Notes: generated by a model not told the origin, from the sequence alone. A stretch of 48,764 nt of DNA from Polaribacter sp. (GCA_023254055.1 JALQYN010000090.1:1-48764); one strand, 5' to 3'. Shown: positions 1 to 9,433, numbered from the stretch's first letter. Made by a program: numbers and translations.

Positions 1-422
1 GCAACCGATATGATTCGAAGTAAATCAAAATCGCCATTGTCAATAGAAAGCAACAACCCTTTAGAAAGGAGATAATCGCCCACTAAAACAGCAATTTTAT
101 TTTTCCAAAGCGCATTCAAGGAGAAAAATCCGCGACGACGATTGCTATCATCCACCACATCATCATGAACCAAAGTTGCTGTATGAATCAACTCAATTAC
201 ACAAGCGCCGCGATAGGTTCGCTCGTTTACTTTCCCTTCCGAAACCATTTTGGCAGTCAAGAATACAAACATCGGACGCATTTGTTTTCCTTTTCGATTG
301 ACAATATAATAGGTAATTCGGTTCAACAACGCCACTTTAGAAGACATCGATTCGTAGAACTTTTTTTCAAAAAGTTCCATTTCGGTCAAAATCGGTTGTT
401 TTATTTGAGAAGTGATATTCAT
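1..422 (-). CDS. Polyprenyl (octaprenyl-type) diphosphate synthase, C-terminus beyond window
   Basis: This is the N-terminal 140 codons of a trans-prenyltransferase; the gene runs off the left edge. It begins MNITSQIKQPILTEMELFEK, has the RKGKQMRPMF substrate-binding region near residues 43-52 and the first aspartate-rich motif HDDVVDDSNRRRG around residues 84-96, which binds magnesium and the allylic diphosphate. Such enzymes lengthen farnesyl or geranyl diphosphate with isopentenyl diphosphate to make the menaquinone side chain. The second Asp-rich motif lies outside the window. The ATG is chosen because a clear -7 element (429-436) sits 6 bases upstream. The family is certain; the chain length made cannot be told. 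Confidence 0.93.
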   Translation of the reverse strand, partial: MNITSQIKQPILTEMELFEKKFYESMSSKVALLNRITYYIVNRKGKQMRPMFVFLTAKMVSEGKVNERTYRGACVIELIHTATLVHDDVVDDSNRRRGFFSLNALWKNKIAVLVGDYLLSKGLLLSIDNGDFDLLRIISV

Positions 423-428
423 TGACTC

Positions 429-436
429 CAAAGATA
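429..436 (-). promoter_or_regulatory. Promoter -7 element for the polyprenyl synthase
   Basis: Read on the minus strand the bases are TATCTTTG, an exact match to the Bacteroidota -7 consensus TAnnTTTG. TTG trinucleotides lie 17 and 23 bases further upstream, where the -33 element is expected. Only 6 bases separate the element from the ATG, so the transcript would have almost no leader. Confidence 0.65.
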
Positions 437-485
437 CAAAATGATTATTTTTTCAAAGCCAATACACGCATTAAATTGAATGTAT

Positions 486-1526
486 TTAGGATTTGTTAGC
501 CAATTGTCCGCAAGCCGCATCAATATCTTTTCCACGACTTCTTCTCACTTTGACCACAACACCAATAGCTTCTAATCCTTTAATATAGGCTGCAATAGCT
601 TCTTCTGATGCTTGTTGAAATTCGCCATCATCAATAGGATTGTACTCAATCAAATTCACCTTGCAAGGCACATACTTACAGAATTTTACCAAAGCATCTA
701 CCGACGCTTTATCATCGTTGATTCCTTTCCAAACTACATATTCATACGAAATCTTACTCTTGGTTTTTCGATACCAATATTCTAAGGCTTCACGCAAATC
801 AGCCAGCGGGAAATTTTCGCTAAAAGGCATAATCCGAGAACGTATTTCATCAATGGCTGAGTGTAACGAAACGGCCAATTTGAATTTCACGCCATCATCC
901 GCTAACTTCTTAATCATCTTTGGTACACCCGAAGTCGAAACCATAATTCGTTTAGGAGACATTCCTAAACCTTCTGGCGAAGTAATCATATCAATCGCTT
1001 TGATGACATTATTGTAATTCATCAAAGGCTCTCCCATCCCCATAAAAACAATATTCGATAATTTATGATTGTAATACAACAAACTTTCTTTATTGATGGC
1101 TGCTACTTGATCGTAAATTTCATCTGGATTTAAATTTCGCATTCTTTTTAAACGCGATGTTGCACAAAACTTACAATCTAAACTACACCCAACCTGACTA
1201 GAAACGCATGCTGTTGTTCTAGTATCTGTAGGAATCAATACAGACTCTACAACTAAACCATCGTGTAAACGCACTGCATTTTTTACCGTGCCATCTTTAC
1301 TTCGTTGAATGTTATCTACCTCAATATGGTTGATTACAAAATTCTCTTGCAACATTTCTCTTGTTGCTATAGAAATATTGGTCATATCCTCAAAAGAATG
1401 CACAACTTTTCCCCACAACCATTCATAGACTTGATTGCCACGAAAGGCTTTATCGCCATTTGCTACAAAAAAATTTCGTAATTGCTCTTTGGTTAAAGCA
1501 CGTATGTCTTTCTTTTTGGGTTTCAT
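486..1526 (-). CDS. rlmN: 23S rRNA (adenine2503-C2)/tRNA(A37) methyltransferase RlmN
   Basis: A radical-SAM methyltransferase of 346 residues, the usual family length. It methylates C2 of A2503 in 23S rRNA and A37 of some tRNAs, supporting decoding accuracy. The iron-sulphur motif CSLDCKFC gives C114, C118 and C121; the conserved C-terminal cysteine in AACGQL is C339, the residue that carries the methyl or protein-RNA link in this family. The motif GMGEPLMNY is also present. The ATG start follows two promoter-like -7 elements (1551-1558 and 1586-1593). It lies downstream of queA on the same strand, but a hairpin between them suggests separate transcripts. Confidence 0.97.
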   Translation of the reverse strand: MKPKKKDIRALTKEQLRNFFVANGDKAFRGNQVYEWLWGKVVHSFEDMTNISIATREMLQENFVINHIEVDNIQRSKDGTVKNAVRLHDGLVVESVLIPTDTRTTACVSSQVGCSLDCKFCATSRLKRMRNLNPDEIYDQVAAINKESLLYYNHKLSNIVFMGMGEPLMNYNNVIKAIDMITSPEGLGMSPKRIMVSTSGVPKMIKKLADDGVKFKLAVSLHSAIDEIRSRIMPFSENFPLADLREALEYWYRKTKSKISYEYVVWKGINDDKASVDALVKFCKYVPCKVNLIEYNPIDDGEFQQASEEAIAAYIKGLEAIGVVVKVRRSRGKDIDAACGQLANKS

Positions 1527-1550
1527 TTGTCGTTTCTATCCTCTTGTTAT

Positions 1551-1558
1551 CAAATGTA
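1551..1558 (-). promoter_or_regulatory. Promoter -7 element for rlmN (proximal)
   Basis: TACATTTG on the minus strand matches TAnnTTTG exactly and lies 24 bases before the rlmN ATG. A second exact match, TATTTTTG, lies at 1586-1593, so two start points are possible. I cannot tell which is used. Confidence 0.5.
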
Positions 1559-1596
1559 ATTCGTAAAAATTCATTTCATTTGTTGCAAAAATACAC

Positions 1597-1626
1597 AAAA
1601 CCTCACAAGTAAACTTGTGAGGTTTT
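1597..1626 (-). terminator. Hairpin terminator after queA
   Basis: A perfect 14-bp inverted repeat (AAAACCTCACAAGT and its complement) with a 2-base centre lies 22 bases past the queA stop, flanked by short T runs on both strands. It probably ends the queA transcript. It directly precedes the distal rlmN -7 element, so the two transcription units are packed back to back. Confidence 0.7.
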
Positions 1627-1648
1627 ATCATCTTAAAATTTGATGTTT

Positions 1649-2698
1649 TTATATAATCAACATCGCATCTCCGTATGAAGAGAAGTTGTATTTTTCTTTG
1701 ATTGCTACTTTATATGCATCCATTACAAAATCGTAACCACCAAAAGCAGCTGCTTGCATTAATAAGGTAGATTTAGATTTATGAAAGTTTGTAATCATGC
1801 AATTTGCAATGCTAAATTCGTAAGGAGGAAAAATAAATTTATTGGTCCAACCTTCAAAAGCATTTAACCTTCCGTTTGATGACACAGAAGATTCTATTGT
1901 ACGCATTACTGTTGTACCAACAGCACAAACTCTTTTCTTATTATTGAGAGCATCATTAATTCTTTTTGAAGTTTCATTAGAAATAACAATTTGCTCAGAA
2001 TCCATTTTATGTTTTGATAAATCTTCAACCTCAACTGGAGCAAAAGTACCTAAACCAACATGCAAAGTAACTTCAGAAAAATCAACTCCTTTAATTTCTA
2101 AACGTTTCATTAAATGTTTAGAAAAGTGCAATCCTGCTGATGGTGCAGCAACGGCTCCTTCATTTTTTGCATAAATGGTTTGGTAACGTTCAGTATCAGA
2201 TTCTTCAACAGGTCTGTCAATTTCTTTAGGTAAAGGGGTTTCTCCTAATTCCAATAATTTTTCTCTAAACTCTTCATAAGAACCATCAAATAAAAAACGT
2301 AATGTTCGCCCTCTAGAAGTTGTATTGTCTATTACTTCTGCTACTAAACTATCATCTTCTCCAAAAAATAATTTGTTTCCGATTCTAATTTTTCTTGCCG
2401 GATCTACCAAAACATCCCAAAGTCTGTTTTCTGTATTTAATTCTCTCAACAAAAAGACTTCGATACGAGCTCCTGTTTTTTCTTTATTTCCATACATTCT
2501 AGCAGGAAACACTTTTGTGTTATTCAAAACCATTACATCACCTTCATCAAAATAATCAATTAGGTCTTTAAACATTTTATGTTCTATGGTTTGTTCTTTT
2601 CTGTTTAACACCATTAAACGAGATTCGTCTCTGTGTTCTGCTGGGAATTTTGCCAATAATTCTTCTGGCAAATCAAAATTAAAATGCGATAATTTCAT
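1649..2698 (-). CDS. queA: S-adenosylmethionine:tRNA ribosyltransferase-isomerase QueA
   Basis: QueA transfers and isomerises the ribosyl part of SAM onto 7-aminomethyl-7-deazaguanine in tRNA, giving epoxyqueuosine at the wobble position. The 349-residue product begins [19 protein letters not shown] and has the family signatures AAPSAGLHF and [10 protein letters not shown], plus the C-terminal [11 protein letters not shown]. The open frame extends nine codons further to a TTG at 2725, but that TTG lies inside the promoter -7 element (2723-2730), so the internal ATG at 2698 is the start. It follows aroA on the same strand, 73 bases away. Confidence 0.96.
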   Translation of the reverse strand: MKLSHFNFDLPEELLAKFPAEHRDESRLMVLNRKEQTIEHKMFKDLIDYFDEGDVMVLNNTKVFPARMYGNKEKTGARIEVFLLRELNTENRLWDVLVDPARKIRIGNKLFFGEDDSLVAEVIDNTTSRGRTLRFLFDGSYEEFREKLLELGETPLPKEIDRPVEESDTERYQTIYAKNEGAVAAPSAGLHFSKHLMKRLEIKGVDFSEVTLHVGLGTFAPVEVEDLSKHKMDSEQIVISNETSKRINDALNNKKRVCAVGTTVMRTIESSVSSNGRLNAFEGWTNKFIFPPYEFSIANCMITNFHKSKSTLLMQAAAFGGYDFVMDAYKVAIKEKYNFSSYGDAMLII

Positions 2699-2722
2699 GT
2701 AGTTTTTTTCTAAGAATGCTGG

Positions 2723-2730
2723 CAAATATA
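2723..2730 (-). promoter_or_regulatory. Promoter -7 element for queA
   Basis: TATATTTG on the minus strand matches TAnnTTTG exactly, with a TTG 21 bases upstream in the -33 position. It lies 24 bases before the queA ATG and settles the start codon: any start at or before 2723 would not be transcribed from this promoter. Confidence 0.7.
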
Positions 2731-2771
2731 CAACATCAAGATAGGCGTTGTCAAGTGTTTTACCTTTTAAT

Positions 2772-3998
2772 TTAGTTTGAGTCTATTTGAAAACCAATTT
2801 GTTGAAGATCTTTCCAAAAATTTCGATACGATTTTGTAACCACATTCGCATCTAAGATTGTTATGGGTATTTTAATTGCTAATGGTGCAAAAGCCATTGC
2901 CATTCTATGATCGTGATAGGTTTCTATTTGAATGTTTGATCTAATTTTTGAAGATTCTTTTATTTCCAAACTATGATCAGTTACGGAGATATCAGCTCCT
3001 AGTTTCGTTAATTCGTTTTCTAGGGCTACCAATCGATCTGTTTCTTTAATTTTTAAAGTATGTAAACCTGTTAATACACAGTTTACCCCTAGTCCAAAAC
3101 AAGTAACAGCAATCGTTTGCGCAATATCTGGCGCATTTTTTAAATCTAATTTTAATTGATTGTTCTTTGTTTTTTCGACTTTAGAAATTACAATAGAATT
3201 CTCTTTAAAAGTCGTTGCAACTCCGAAATGCTTATAAATTTCTATCAAACAAGAATCTCCTTGTAAACTATCTTTTTTATAGGAAGATAACGTAATTTCA
3301 GAACCCATTTCACTCAGTGCAATAATACTATAAAAGTAGGAAGCTGAACTCCAATCTGATTCTACTATTATCTTTTTAGGTATGGAAGAGAAAAAAGGTT
3401 TAATGTTGATTTTAGTTTCTACAAAACTGACTTCAATTCCGATTTCTTGCAATAAACTTAAAGTCATGTTTATATAAGGAACAGATGTTATATTATCTAA
3501 TAGTTCAATTTCTAAACCATTGGGTAAGCTAGAGGCAATCAGCATTAAGGAAGAAATATATTGACTACTTACATTGCCCGGTATCTGAACTTTATTTTTT
3601 GTTAATGGAGTTCCGTTTATTTTAATAGGTGGATATCCAGTTTTCTTTTCATAAGAAATTTGTGCACCCAACTCTTTAAGAGCATTTACCAAAATTTCAA
3701 TCGGTCTGTTTTGCATTCTTTCAGAACCAGTTAACACCACTTCTCTACCTTCTTGAACAGAAAAATATGACGTTAAAAATCGCATCGCAGTTCCAGCATG
3801 ACCAATATCAATGATGCCATCTGATGTCTTTAAGGCTTTTTCTAAATACATAGAATCATCTGAATCTGACACATTTTCGATGACTAAAGCACTGTGTAAT
3901 TCTTTCAAAATCAACAATCTATTCGATTCGCTTTTAGAACCAGAAATTGAAACTTTTGCGTTAAATTGTGTTTTATGTACTGAAAGATGAAAAATCAA
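2772..3998 (-). CDS. aroA: 3-phosphoshikimate 1-carboxyvinyltransferase (EPSP synthase)
   Basis: AroA joins shikimate 3-phosphate and phosphoenolpyruvate to give EPSP, the sixth step towards chorismate. At 408 residues it is near the usual length. Visible signatures are [12 protein letters not shown] (residues 20-31, including the PEP-binding Lys22), GHAGTAMRF in the first domain, and the C-terminal [14 protein letters not shown]. The start is a TTG at 3998; no in-frame ATG is close and the N-terminus MIFHLS looks like those of relatives, so I accept it with moderate certainty. It diverges from the large Asp-box gene. The product feeds folate synthesis together with pabB at 29.7 kb. Confidence 0.95.
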   Translation of the reverse strand: MIFHLSVHKTQFNAKVSISGSKSESNRLLILKELHSALVIENVSDSDDSMYLEKALKTSDGIIDIGHAGTAMRFLTSYFSVQEGREVVLTGSERMQNRPIEILVNALKELGAQISYEKKTGYPPIKINGTPLTKNKVQIPGNVSSQYISSLMLIASSLPNGLEIELLDNITSVPYINMTLSLLQEIGIEVSFVETKINIKPFFSSIPKKIIVESDWSSASYFYSIIALSEMGSEITLSSYKKDSLQGDSCLIEIYKHFGVATTFKENSIVISKVEKTKNNQLKLDLKNAPDIAQTIAVTCFGLGVNCVLTGLHTLKIKETDRLVALENELTKLGADISVTDHSLEIKESSKIRSNIQIETYHDHRMAMAFAPLAIKIPITILDANVVTKSYRNFWKDLQQIGFQIDSN

Positions 3999-4020
3999 AA
4001 ATGTATTCGTTAAAAATTTG

Positions 4021-4028
4021 TAATTTTA
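4021..4028 (+). promoter_or_regulatory. Probable -7 element for the Asp-box protein gene
   Basis: TAATTTTA matches seven of eight positions of TAnnTTTG and lies 26 bases before the ATG at 4055, within the short divergent gap to aroA. No clear -33 element is seen. Confidence 0.4.
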
Positions 4029-4054
4029 GAAGCCAATAACCAAACTCAACTCTT

Positions 4055-7000
4055 ATGAAAAAAATCATCTTATTTGTGGCGATACTTCTTATTGCTGCCA
4101 ACCACAAAGTTAACGCACAAAAGAATACTACCAAATTTTCTGAAGAAAATTATAGTGCTATAAAATGGCGAAATATTGGTCCGTTTAGAGGCGGTAGAAG
4201 TGCTGCTGTAACTGGTGTCCCAGGAAAATCAAATTTATTTTACATGGGAGCAACTGGTGGAGGTGTATGGAAAACTACAGACGCAGGAAACTCTTGGGAA
4301 AATATTTCTGATGGCTTTTTTGGTGGTTCTGTTGGCGCTGTTGCTGTTAGCGAATGGGATAACAATGTTATTTATGTTGGAAATGGAGAAGTAACGGTAA
4401 GAGGAAATGTTTCTTCTGGAGACGGAATTTGGAAGACTGTAGATGCCGGAAAAACATGGAAACACATGGGATTACCAAATTCTAGACATATTCCAAGGAT
4501 TCGAATTCACCCTAAAAATTCTGACATAGTATATGCAGGTGTTTTAGGTGATTTATACAAATCTTCTGAAGAAAGAGGTGTTTACAAATCTACAGATGGT
4601 GGTGAAACTTGGAGAAAAGTTTTATTTGCTAGCAAAGATGCTGGTGTTGTTGATTTAGTTATAGACCCAAATAACGCTCGTGTTTTATACGCAACAACTT
4701 GGGATGTTAGAAGAACACCTTATAGTTTGTCTAGTGGTGGAGATGGATCTGCATTATGGAAAAGTACTGATGGTGGTGAAACTTGGAAAAATATTTCTGA
4801 AAATAAAGGCTTGCCAAAAGGTATTTGGGGAATTGGTGGTGTTGCGGTTTCTCCTGTAAATTCTGATTTTGTTTGGTTATTAGTAGAAAATAAAGATGGA
4901 GGTGTTTATAAATCTGAAGATGCTGGAAAAACATGGAAACTTATAAATAGTGAGCGTAAATTAAGACAAAGAGCTTGGTATTATACACGTATTTATGCAG
5001 ACACAAAAGATGAAAATATCATTTATATTTTAAATGTAAATTATCATAAATCTACCGACGGAGGAAAAACATACAAAACGTATAACGCTCCGCATGGAGA
5101 TCATCACGATTTATGGATTGCTCCAGAAGATAATCAGAGAATGATTATTGGTGATGATGGTGGTGCGCAAATTTCTTTTGATGCAGGAATCAATTGGTCT
5201 ACTATGAACAACCAACCAACTGCCCAATTTTATAGAGTTGTTACCGACAATCATTTTCCGTATAGAATATATGGAGCGCAACAAGACAACTCTACCGTAA
5301 GGATTTCTCATAGAACAGGTGGTCGATTTATTACAGATAGAGACTGGGAATCTACCGCTGGTGGAGAGAGTGCTCATATTGCTATTGACCCAACTAATAA
5401 TGACATTGTATATGGTGGAAGTTATGGTGGTTTTCTAACAAGAGTAAATCATAAAACAGGAGAGTCTAGAGCCATAAATGTTTGGCCAGATGATCCAATG
5501 GGACATGGAGCTGAAGATTTTAAATATCGTTTTCAATGGAATTTTCCAATCCTGTTTTCTCCAAATCAAGCAAACAAATTGTATGCTGCATCAAATCATT
5601 TACATGTAACGTATAATGAAGGGCAATCTTGGGAATTGATTAGTCCAGATTTAACTAGAAACGATCCAAAAACCTTAGGTCCTTCTGGTGGACCGATCAC
5701 CAAAGACAACACTGGGGTAGAATATTACGGAACTATTTTCGCTGTTGCCGAATCTCCAACAGAAAAAAATCTTATTTGGACAGGTTCTGATGATGGATTG
5801 GTACATGTTACTAGAGATGGTGGAAAAAACTGGGAAAATGTGACTCCTAAAAAAATGCCAGAATGGATGATGATCAATTCTATTGAAATCAATCCATTTA
5901 AAAATGGAAGCGTATATATTGTTGGAACCAAATACAAATCTGGAGATTACAAACCGTATATCTACAAAACTGAAAACTACGGAAAATCTTGGAAATTATT
6001 GGTAAACGGAATTGATAACGAAGCTTTTACCAGAACATTAAGAGCAGATCCAAAACGCAAAGGATTGTTATATGCTGGGACAGAAAAAGGAATGTATATT
6101 TCATTTAACGATGGTGATAATTGGGAAAAATTCCAATTAAATTTGCCAATTGTTCCAATCACAGATTTGGCTATTAAAGACGATAATTTAATTGCTGCTA
6201 CACAAGGTAGAGCTTTTTGGATTATTGATGATTTAACGCCAATTCACCAATTAACAACCAATACTGCAAAAGAAAAAGTGACCTTATTTACGCCAAAAGC
6301 GAGTTATCAATTAAGTGGTGGAAATGGTAGAACTTCTAAAACACAAGGAACCAATCATCCTGGTGGAGTTGCCGTTTATTTTAATGTAAATGAGTTCACT
6401 AAAAAAGATACCATTTCATTGTCATTTTATGATGCAAATAAAAAAGTGATTCAAAAATTCAGCACACATCCTAATACAAAAGAAAACGAGAAAAAATTAT
6501 CTGTGAATAAAGGAAGTAATGTTTTTTATTGGAACATGATGTACCCTGACGCTACAAAAGTAAAAGGAATGATTCTTTGGTGGGCTTCTTTAAACGGACC
6601 AATGGCATTGCCTGGAAATTATACTGTGAGTTTATCTGCAAATAAAACTACCTTAGAAAAACCATTTACCATTTTGAAAAACCCGGTTTCAGAAAATTCT
6701 TTAGCGGATATGAAATTGCAATTCGACTTTATCAATGACATCAATACCAAAATGTCAGAAATACATAAAGCCCTGATTAATGTTGGTAAAGTAAAAGCGC
6801 AAATTAAAACACTAAAAAGTTCAATTAAAGATAAGGTAAAACATAAAGAATTGTTGTCTTTTGCTGATGAATTGACAAAGAAAATTACAAAAATTGAAAC
6901 TACTTTATATCAAACAAAAAGTAAAAGTGGTCAAGATCCGTTGAATTTCCCAATCAGGTTAAACAACAAGTTAGCGCATTTAAATTCGCTTACAAGAATG

Positions 7001-7165
7001 GGAACCTACAAACCAACCGATCAAGCAATTGCTTTTAAAAATGAAATCACAAAAGATATTGATACCGAACTGTCAAAATTATATGTGTTATTTAACAACG
7101 ATGTAAAACAGTTAAATCAGAAAGTTAAAGACAGTCAAATTGATTTGATTCAATTGGATAAATAA
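4055..7165 (+). CDS. Secreted Asp-box (BNR/sortilin-like) beta-propeller protein
   Basis: A 1036-residue protein with a signal peptide ending near NAQ (residue 22). About eleven Asp-box motifs of the form S-x-D-x-G-x-T-W recur through residues 70-700, for example TTDAGNSW, TVDAGKTW, STDGGETW (twice), SEDAGKTW, STDGGKTY and TRDGGKNW. These mark two stacked beta-propellers as in VPS10/sortilin-like and xyloglucanase-like proteins. The C-terminal 300 residues lack Asp-boxes, are lysine-rich and may hold a helical hairpin (about residues 890-960). Such proteins are often labelled glycosyl hydrolase, but I see no catalytic site that supports this. It is likely exported to the periplasm or surface and is monocistronic. 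Confidence 0.88.
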   Translation: MKKIILFVAILLIAANHKVNAQKNTTKFSEENYSAIKWRNIGPFRGGRSAAVTGVPGKSNLFYMGATGGGVWKTTDAGNSWENISDGFFGGSVGAVAVSEWDNNVIYVGNGEVTVRGNVSSGDGIWKTVDAGKTWKHMGLPNSRHIPRIRIHPKNSDIVYAGVLGDLYKSSEERGVYKSTDGGETWRKVLFASKDAGVVDLVIDPNNARVLYATTWDVRRTPYSLSSGGDGSALWKSTDGGETWKNISENKGLPKGIWGIGGVAVSPVNSDFVWLLVENKDGGVYKSEDAGKTWKLINSERKLRQRAWYYTRIYADTKDENIIYILNVNYHKSTDGGKTYKTYNAPHGDHHDLWIAPEDNQRMIIGDDGGAQISFDAGINWSTMNNQPTAQFYRVVTDNHFPYRIYGAQQDNSTVRISHRTGGRFITDRDWESTAGGESAHIAIDPTNNDIVYGGSYGGFLTRVNHKTGESRAINVWPDDPMGHGAEDFKYRFQWNFPILFSPNQANKLYAASNHLHVTYNEGQSWELISPDLTRNDPKTLGPSGGPITKDNTGVEYYGTIFAVAESPTEKNLIWTGSDDGLVHVTRDGGKNWENVTPKKMPEWMMINSIEINPFKNGSVYIVGTKYKSGDYKPYIYKTENYGKSWKLLVNGIDNEAFTRTLRADPKRKGLLYAGTEKGMYISFNDGDNWEKFQLNLPIVPITDLAIKDDNLIAATQGRAFWIIDDLTPIHQLTTNTAKEKVTLFTPKASYQLSGGNGRTSKTQGTNHPGGVAVYFNVNEFTKKDTISLSFYDANKKVIQKFSTHPNTKENEKKLSVNKGSNVFYWNMMYPDATKVKGMILWWASLNGPMALPGNYTVSLSANKTTLEKPFTILKNPVSENSLADMKLQFDFINDINTKMSEIHKALINVGKVKAQIKTLKSSIKDKVKHKELLSFADELTKKITKIETTLYQTKSKSGQDPLNFPIRLNNKLAHLNSLTRMGTYKPTDQAIAFKNEITKDIDTELSKLYVLFNNDVKQLNQKVKDSQIDLIQLDK

Positions 7166-7201
7166 AATAATCATTGTCCGATTGGACAGACATTTAAAAA
7201 T

Positions 7202-7228
7202 AAAAAAGAGGCTTAAAGCCTCTTTTTT
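7202..7228. terminator. Bidirectional terminator
   Basis: GAGGC and GCCTC pair around a TTAAA loop, and the stem is lengthened by A-run/T-run pairing on both sides, so U tracts follow on either strand. It lies between two converging genes; its right edge meets the stop codon of the small membrane protein gene at 7227. Confidence 0.85.
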
Positions 7229-7475
7229 ATTTTGTCTTTTTTATTGCCACATACATGGCATAAAAGTAACTGATAATTATTTTGAGTGCAAAGAAACGTT
7301 GCCATTTTCCTTCAGAAAAATTTACTTCATTCACTTTGGCAAATTCACCAGCAAAAATATCTCGCCAGCTATTCATAAATAATGAAATAACCGTAACCAA
7401 TATAAAAAAAGGCAAGAATATTTTAAATACGTTTGTCCAGAATCCTGGAGATTTTATTTTCTCTAAAAAAGTCAT
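7227..7475 (-). CDS. Small membrane protein of unknown function
   Basis: An 82-residue protein with two hydrophobic stretches (about residues 17-34 and 64-77) and a polar stretch between them. I recognise no domain. Its ATG overlaps the stop of the MazG-type gene upstream (TAATG), so the two are almost surely translated from one mRNA. The tight coupling makes it a real gene, but gives no direct hint of its role. Confidence 0.75.
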   Translation of the reverse strand: MTFLEKIKSPGFWTNVFKIFLPFFILVTVISLFMNSWRDIFAGEFAKVNEVNFSEGKWQRFFALKIIISYFYAMYVAIKKTK

Positions 7476-7801
7476 TATTGTAATTTTTTATTGTTGTGGT
7501 GTCTATCGTGATCTCGATTTGTTTTTATCGCTAATTTCTTATCAAAAGCAGCTTGTAAGTCAACTCCTGTTTGATTTGCCAAACACAAGGTTACAAATAA
7601 AACGTCTGCCAATTCTTCTCCTAAATCTTTTGCCTTATCTGATTCTTTTTCGCTTTGCTCTCCATAACGGCGAGCTATAATTCTAGCCACCTCTCCCACT
7701 TCTTCTGTTAATTGCGCCATGTTAGTCAATTCGTTAAAATAACGAACCCCATGCTTTTGAATCCAATCATCAACTTGTTTTTGTGTGGTTTTAATTCCCA
7801 T
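7475..7801 (-). CDS. MazG-like nucleotide pyrophosphohydrolase
   Basis: A 108-residue all-alpha pyrophosphohydrolase of the MazG/iMazG type. The magnesium-binding motif is split as in the family: TEEVGEVAR at residues 32-40 and EELADV at 62-67. Such enzymes hydrolyse (d)NTPs to monophosphates and pyrophosphate, often for house-cleaning of damaged nucleotides. The histidine-rich C-terminus is short. An exact -7 element lies at 7825-7832. It is the first gene of a two-gene operon with the small membrane protein, with a 1-base overlap. Confidence 0.9.
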   Translation of the reverse strand: MGIKTTQKQVDDWIQKHGVRYFNELTNMAQLTEEVGEVARIIARRYGEQSEKESDKAKDLGEELADVLFVTLCLANQTGVDLQAAFDKKLAIKTNRDHDRHHNNKKLQ

Positions 7802-7824
7802 AAAATGTAGTTTTTTTGAAAACT

Positions 7825-7832
7825 CAAAGATA
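7825..7832 (-). promoter_or_regulatory. Promoter -7 element for the mazG-like operon
   Basis: TATCTTTG on the minus strand, an exact TAnnTTTG match, 23 bases before the ATG. I see no convincing -33 TTG at the right distance. Confidence 0.5.
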
Positions 7833-7897
7833 CAATTCTTTATCTTTTGTTTACTATTGACGAATATGATAACTTAGCTCGATTTAAATTGATAAAA

Positions 7898-8317
7898 ATG
7901 ATTCGAAAATATAACGAAAATGAAATTCCAAGATTATTAGAAATTTGGGAAGCAGCTGCTTTAATTGCGCATCCATTTTTAACGAATGAATTTCATCAAA
8001 TGGTAAAAAAAGCCATGAAAGAAATGTACATGCCAAATTCAGATACTTGGGTATATGTAGAATCTGGAAACATTCTTGGATTTATTTCGATGATGAATAA
8101 TGAAATTGGCGGATTATTTGTTGATCCAAATCAGCAAGCAAAAGGAATCGGAACTCAGTTGGTCAATTACATGACTCAATTTCATGATTCTTTAGAAGTA
8201 GAAGTTTTTGAAGAAAACAAAATAGGTAAACCTTTTTATGAAAAGTATGGTTTTAAGTTCATTAAAGAATATGTAATGAAAGAAACCAATCAGAAAGTAA
8301 TACGAATGAGAAAATGA
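7898..8317 (+). CDS. GNAT family N-acetyltransferase
   Basis: A 139-residue acetyltransferase that begins MIRKYNENEIPRLLEIWE, as YjaB-like GNAT proteins do. The acetyl-CoA pyrophosphate-binding loop is seen in GGLFVDPNQQAKGIGTQLV, with the Q/R-x-x-G-x-G pattern, and the C-terminal FYEKYGF is typical. The frame is open back to a TTG at 7847, but this lies within a promoter-like stretch, so ATG 7898 is preferred. The stop overlaps the rsgA start (ATGA), implying coupled translation. The substrate is unknown. Confidence 0.9.
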   Translation: MIRKYNENEIPRLLEIWEAAALIAHPFLTNEFHQMVKKAMKEMYMPNSDTWVYVESGNILGFISMMNNEIGGLFVDPNQQAKGIGTQLVNYMTQFHDSLEVEVFEENKIGKPFYEKYGFKFIKEYVMKETNQKVIRMRK

Positions 8318-9381
8318 TCTTAGAAAATTTAGGATATACAGCCGAATTAGAACACTATAGAACAGAACATAACTTGTCTGGTTTTGGTGTTGCTCGTGTT
8401 ATTACAGAACACAAGGAACGCTATGTTGTAAAAAATGAAGCAGGTGATTTTGAAGCTGAATTGATTGGTAATTTACGGTTTACTGCTCAAGACAGAGGAG
8501 ATTTACCAGCAGTTGGAGATTGGGTTGCCATTTCTGAATACGACATCAACAAAGCGTTAATTCATCATGTATTTCCTAGAAGTTCTACCATAGAAAGGCA
8601 AGCCGTTGGTAAACACGGACAAACACAAATTATTGCTACCAATATTGATGTTTGTTTTATCGTTCAGGCAGTAAATAGAGATTTTAATAGCAACCGATTA
8701 GAACGTTATTTAACTATTTGCAACGCTTCAAAAGTAACTCCGATTATTATTTTGACTAAGATTGATTTGATTACTGAATCAGAATTAGAACAGGTTTTAC
8801 AAAGTGTTTCAGAAAGAATTACAAACGTAGAAATTATCGCTATTAGTAATGAAACTTCAGATGGGTTAGAAAATATCAAATCACATATTAAAGCAGGAAA
8901 AACTTATTGTTTATTAGGCTCTTCTGGTGTTGGAAAATCGACCTTAATTAATTCTATTTCTGAAAAAGAAATAATGAAAACTGGAGCAATTAGCGAAAGT
9001 ATTGATAGAGGAAAACATGTTACCACACATAGAGAATTGATTGTGTTGGAAAATGGCGGAATTATTATTGACAATCCTGGTATGCGAGAAGTGGGAATTA
9101 CAGATAGTACTGACGGATTAAACACAACTTTTGAAGCTATTGTAGAGTTGGCAACAGAATGTAGGTTTTCAGATTGCACACATATTCACGAAAAAGGTTG
9201 CGCGATATTAGAAGCTATAGAATTGGGAGAAATTGATGAAGGTTCTTATGATAATTATATTAGACTAGAAAGAGAACAACAATTTTTTGAGTCTAGCGCA
9301 CAAGACAAAAAAAAGAAAGATAAAAATTTAGGCAAGCTGATAAAATCTGCAAAAAATATAAAAAGGCATAATAAGTATTAA
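8314..9381 (+). CDS. rsgA: Ribosome small subunit-dependent GTPase A (RsgA/YloQ type)
   Basis: A circularly permuted GTPase of 355 residues that helps mature the 30S subunit. Order: N-terminal OB domain (about 1-110), then the guanine-specificity motif TKID before the P-loop GSSGVGKST (residues 202-210), switch region THRE, G3 motif DNPGM, and a zinc finger with C, C, H and C in CRFSDCTHIHEKGC. The G3 has Asn where most RsgA proteins have Thr. The C-terminus is lysine-rich, as expected for RNA binding. It is longer than the common form of about 300 residues, so a second rsgA elsewhere in the genome is possible. Confidence 0.93.
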   Translation: MILENLGYTAELEHYRTEHNLSGFGVARVITEHKERYVVKNEAGDFEAELIGNLRFTAQDRGDLPAVGDWVAISEYDINKALIHHVFPRSSTIERQAVGKHGQTQIIATNIDVCFIVQAVNRDFNSNRLERYLTICNASKVTPIIILTKIDLITESELEQVLQSVSERITNVEIIAISNETSDGLENIKSHIKAGKTYCLLGSSGVGKSTLINSISEKEIMKTGAISESIDRGKHVTTHRELIVLENGGIIIDNPGMREVGITDSTDGLNTTFEAIVELATECRFSDCTHIHEKGCAILEAIELGEIDEGSYDNYIRLEREQQFFESSAQDKKKKDKNLGKLIKSAKNIKRHNKY

Positions 9382-9433
9382 TATCCTTATTCAAAAAAAA
9401 TACTTAAATTGGTCTTTGTCTAAAATTCAACTC

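Noticed and set aside
165..425. Open frame on the plus strand opposite the polyprenyl synthase
   Set aside because: It is antisense to a gene with clear catalytic motifs and its translation has no family features.
4055..7165. Tandem DNA repeats in the Asp-box gene
   Set aside because: The similar segments are the protein-level Asp-boxes; spacing and DNA differ, so they are not a DNA repeat array.
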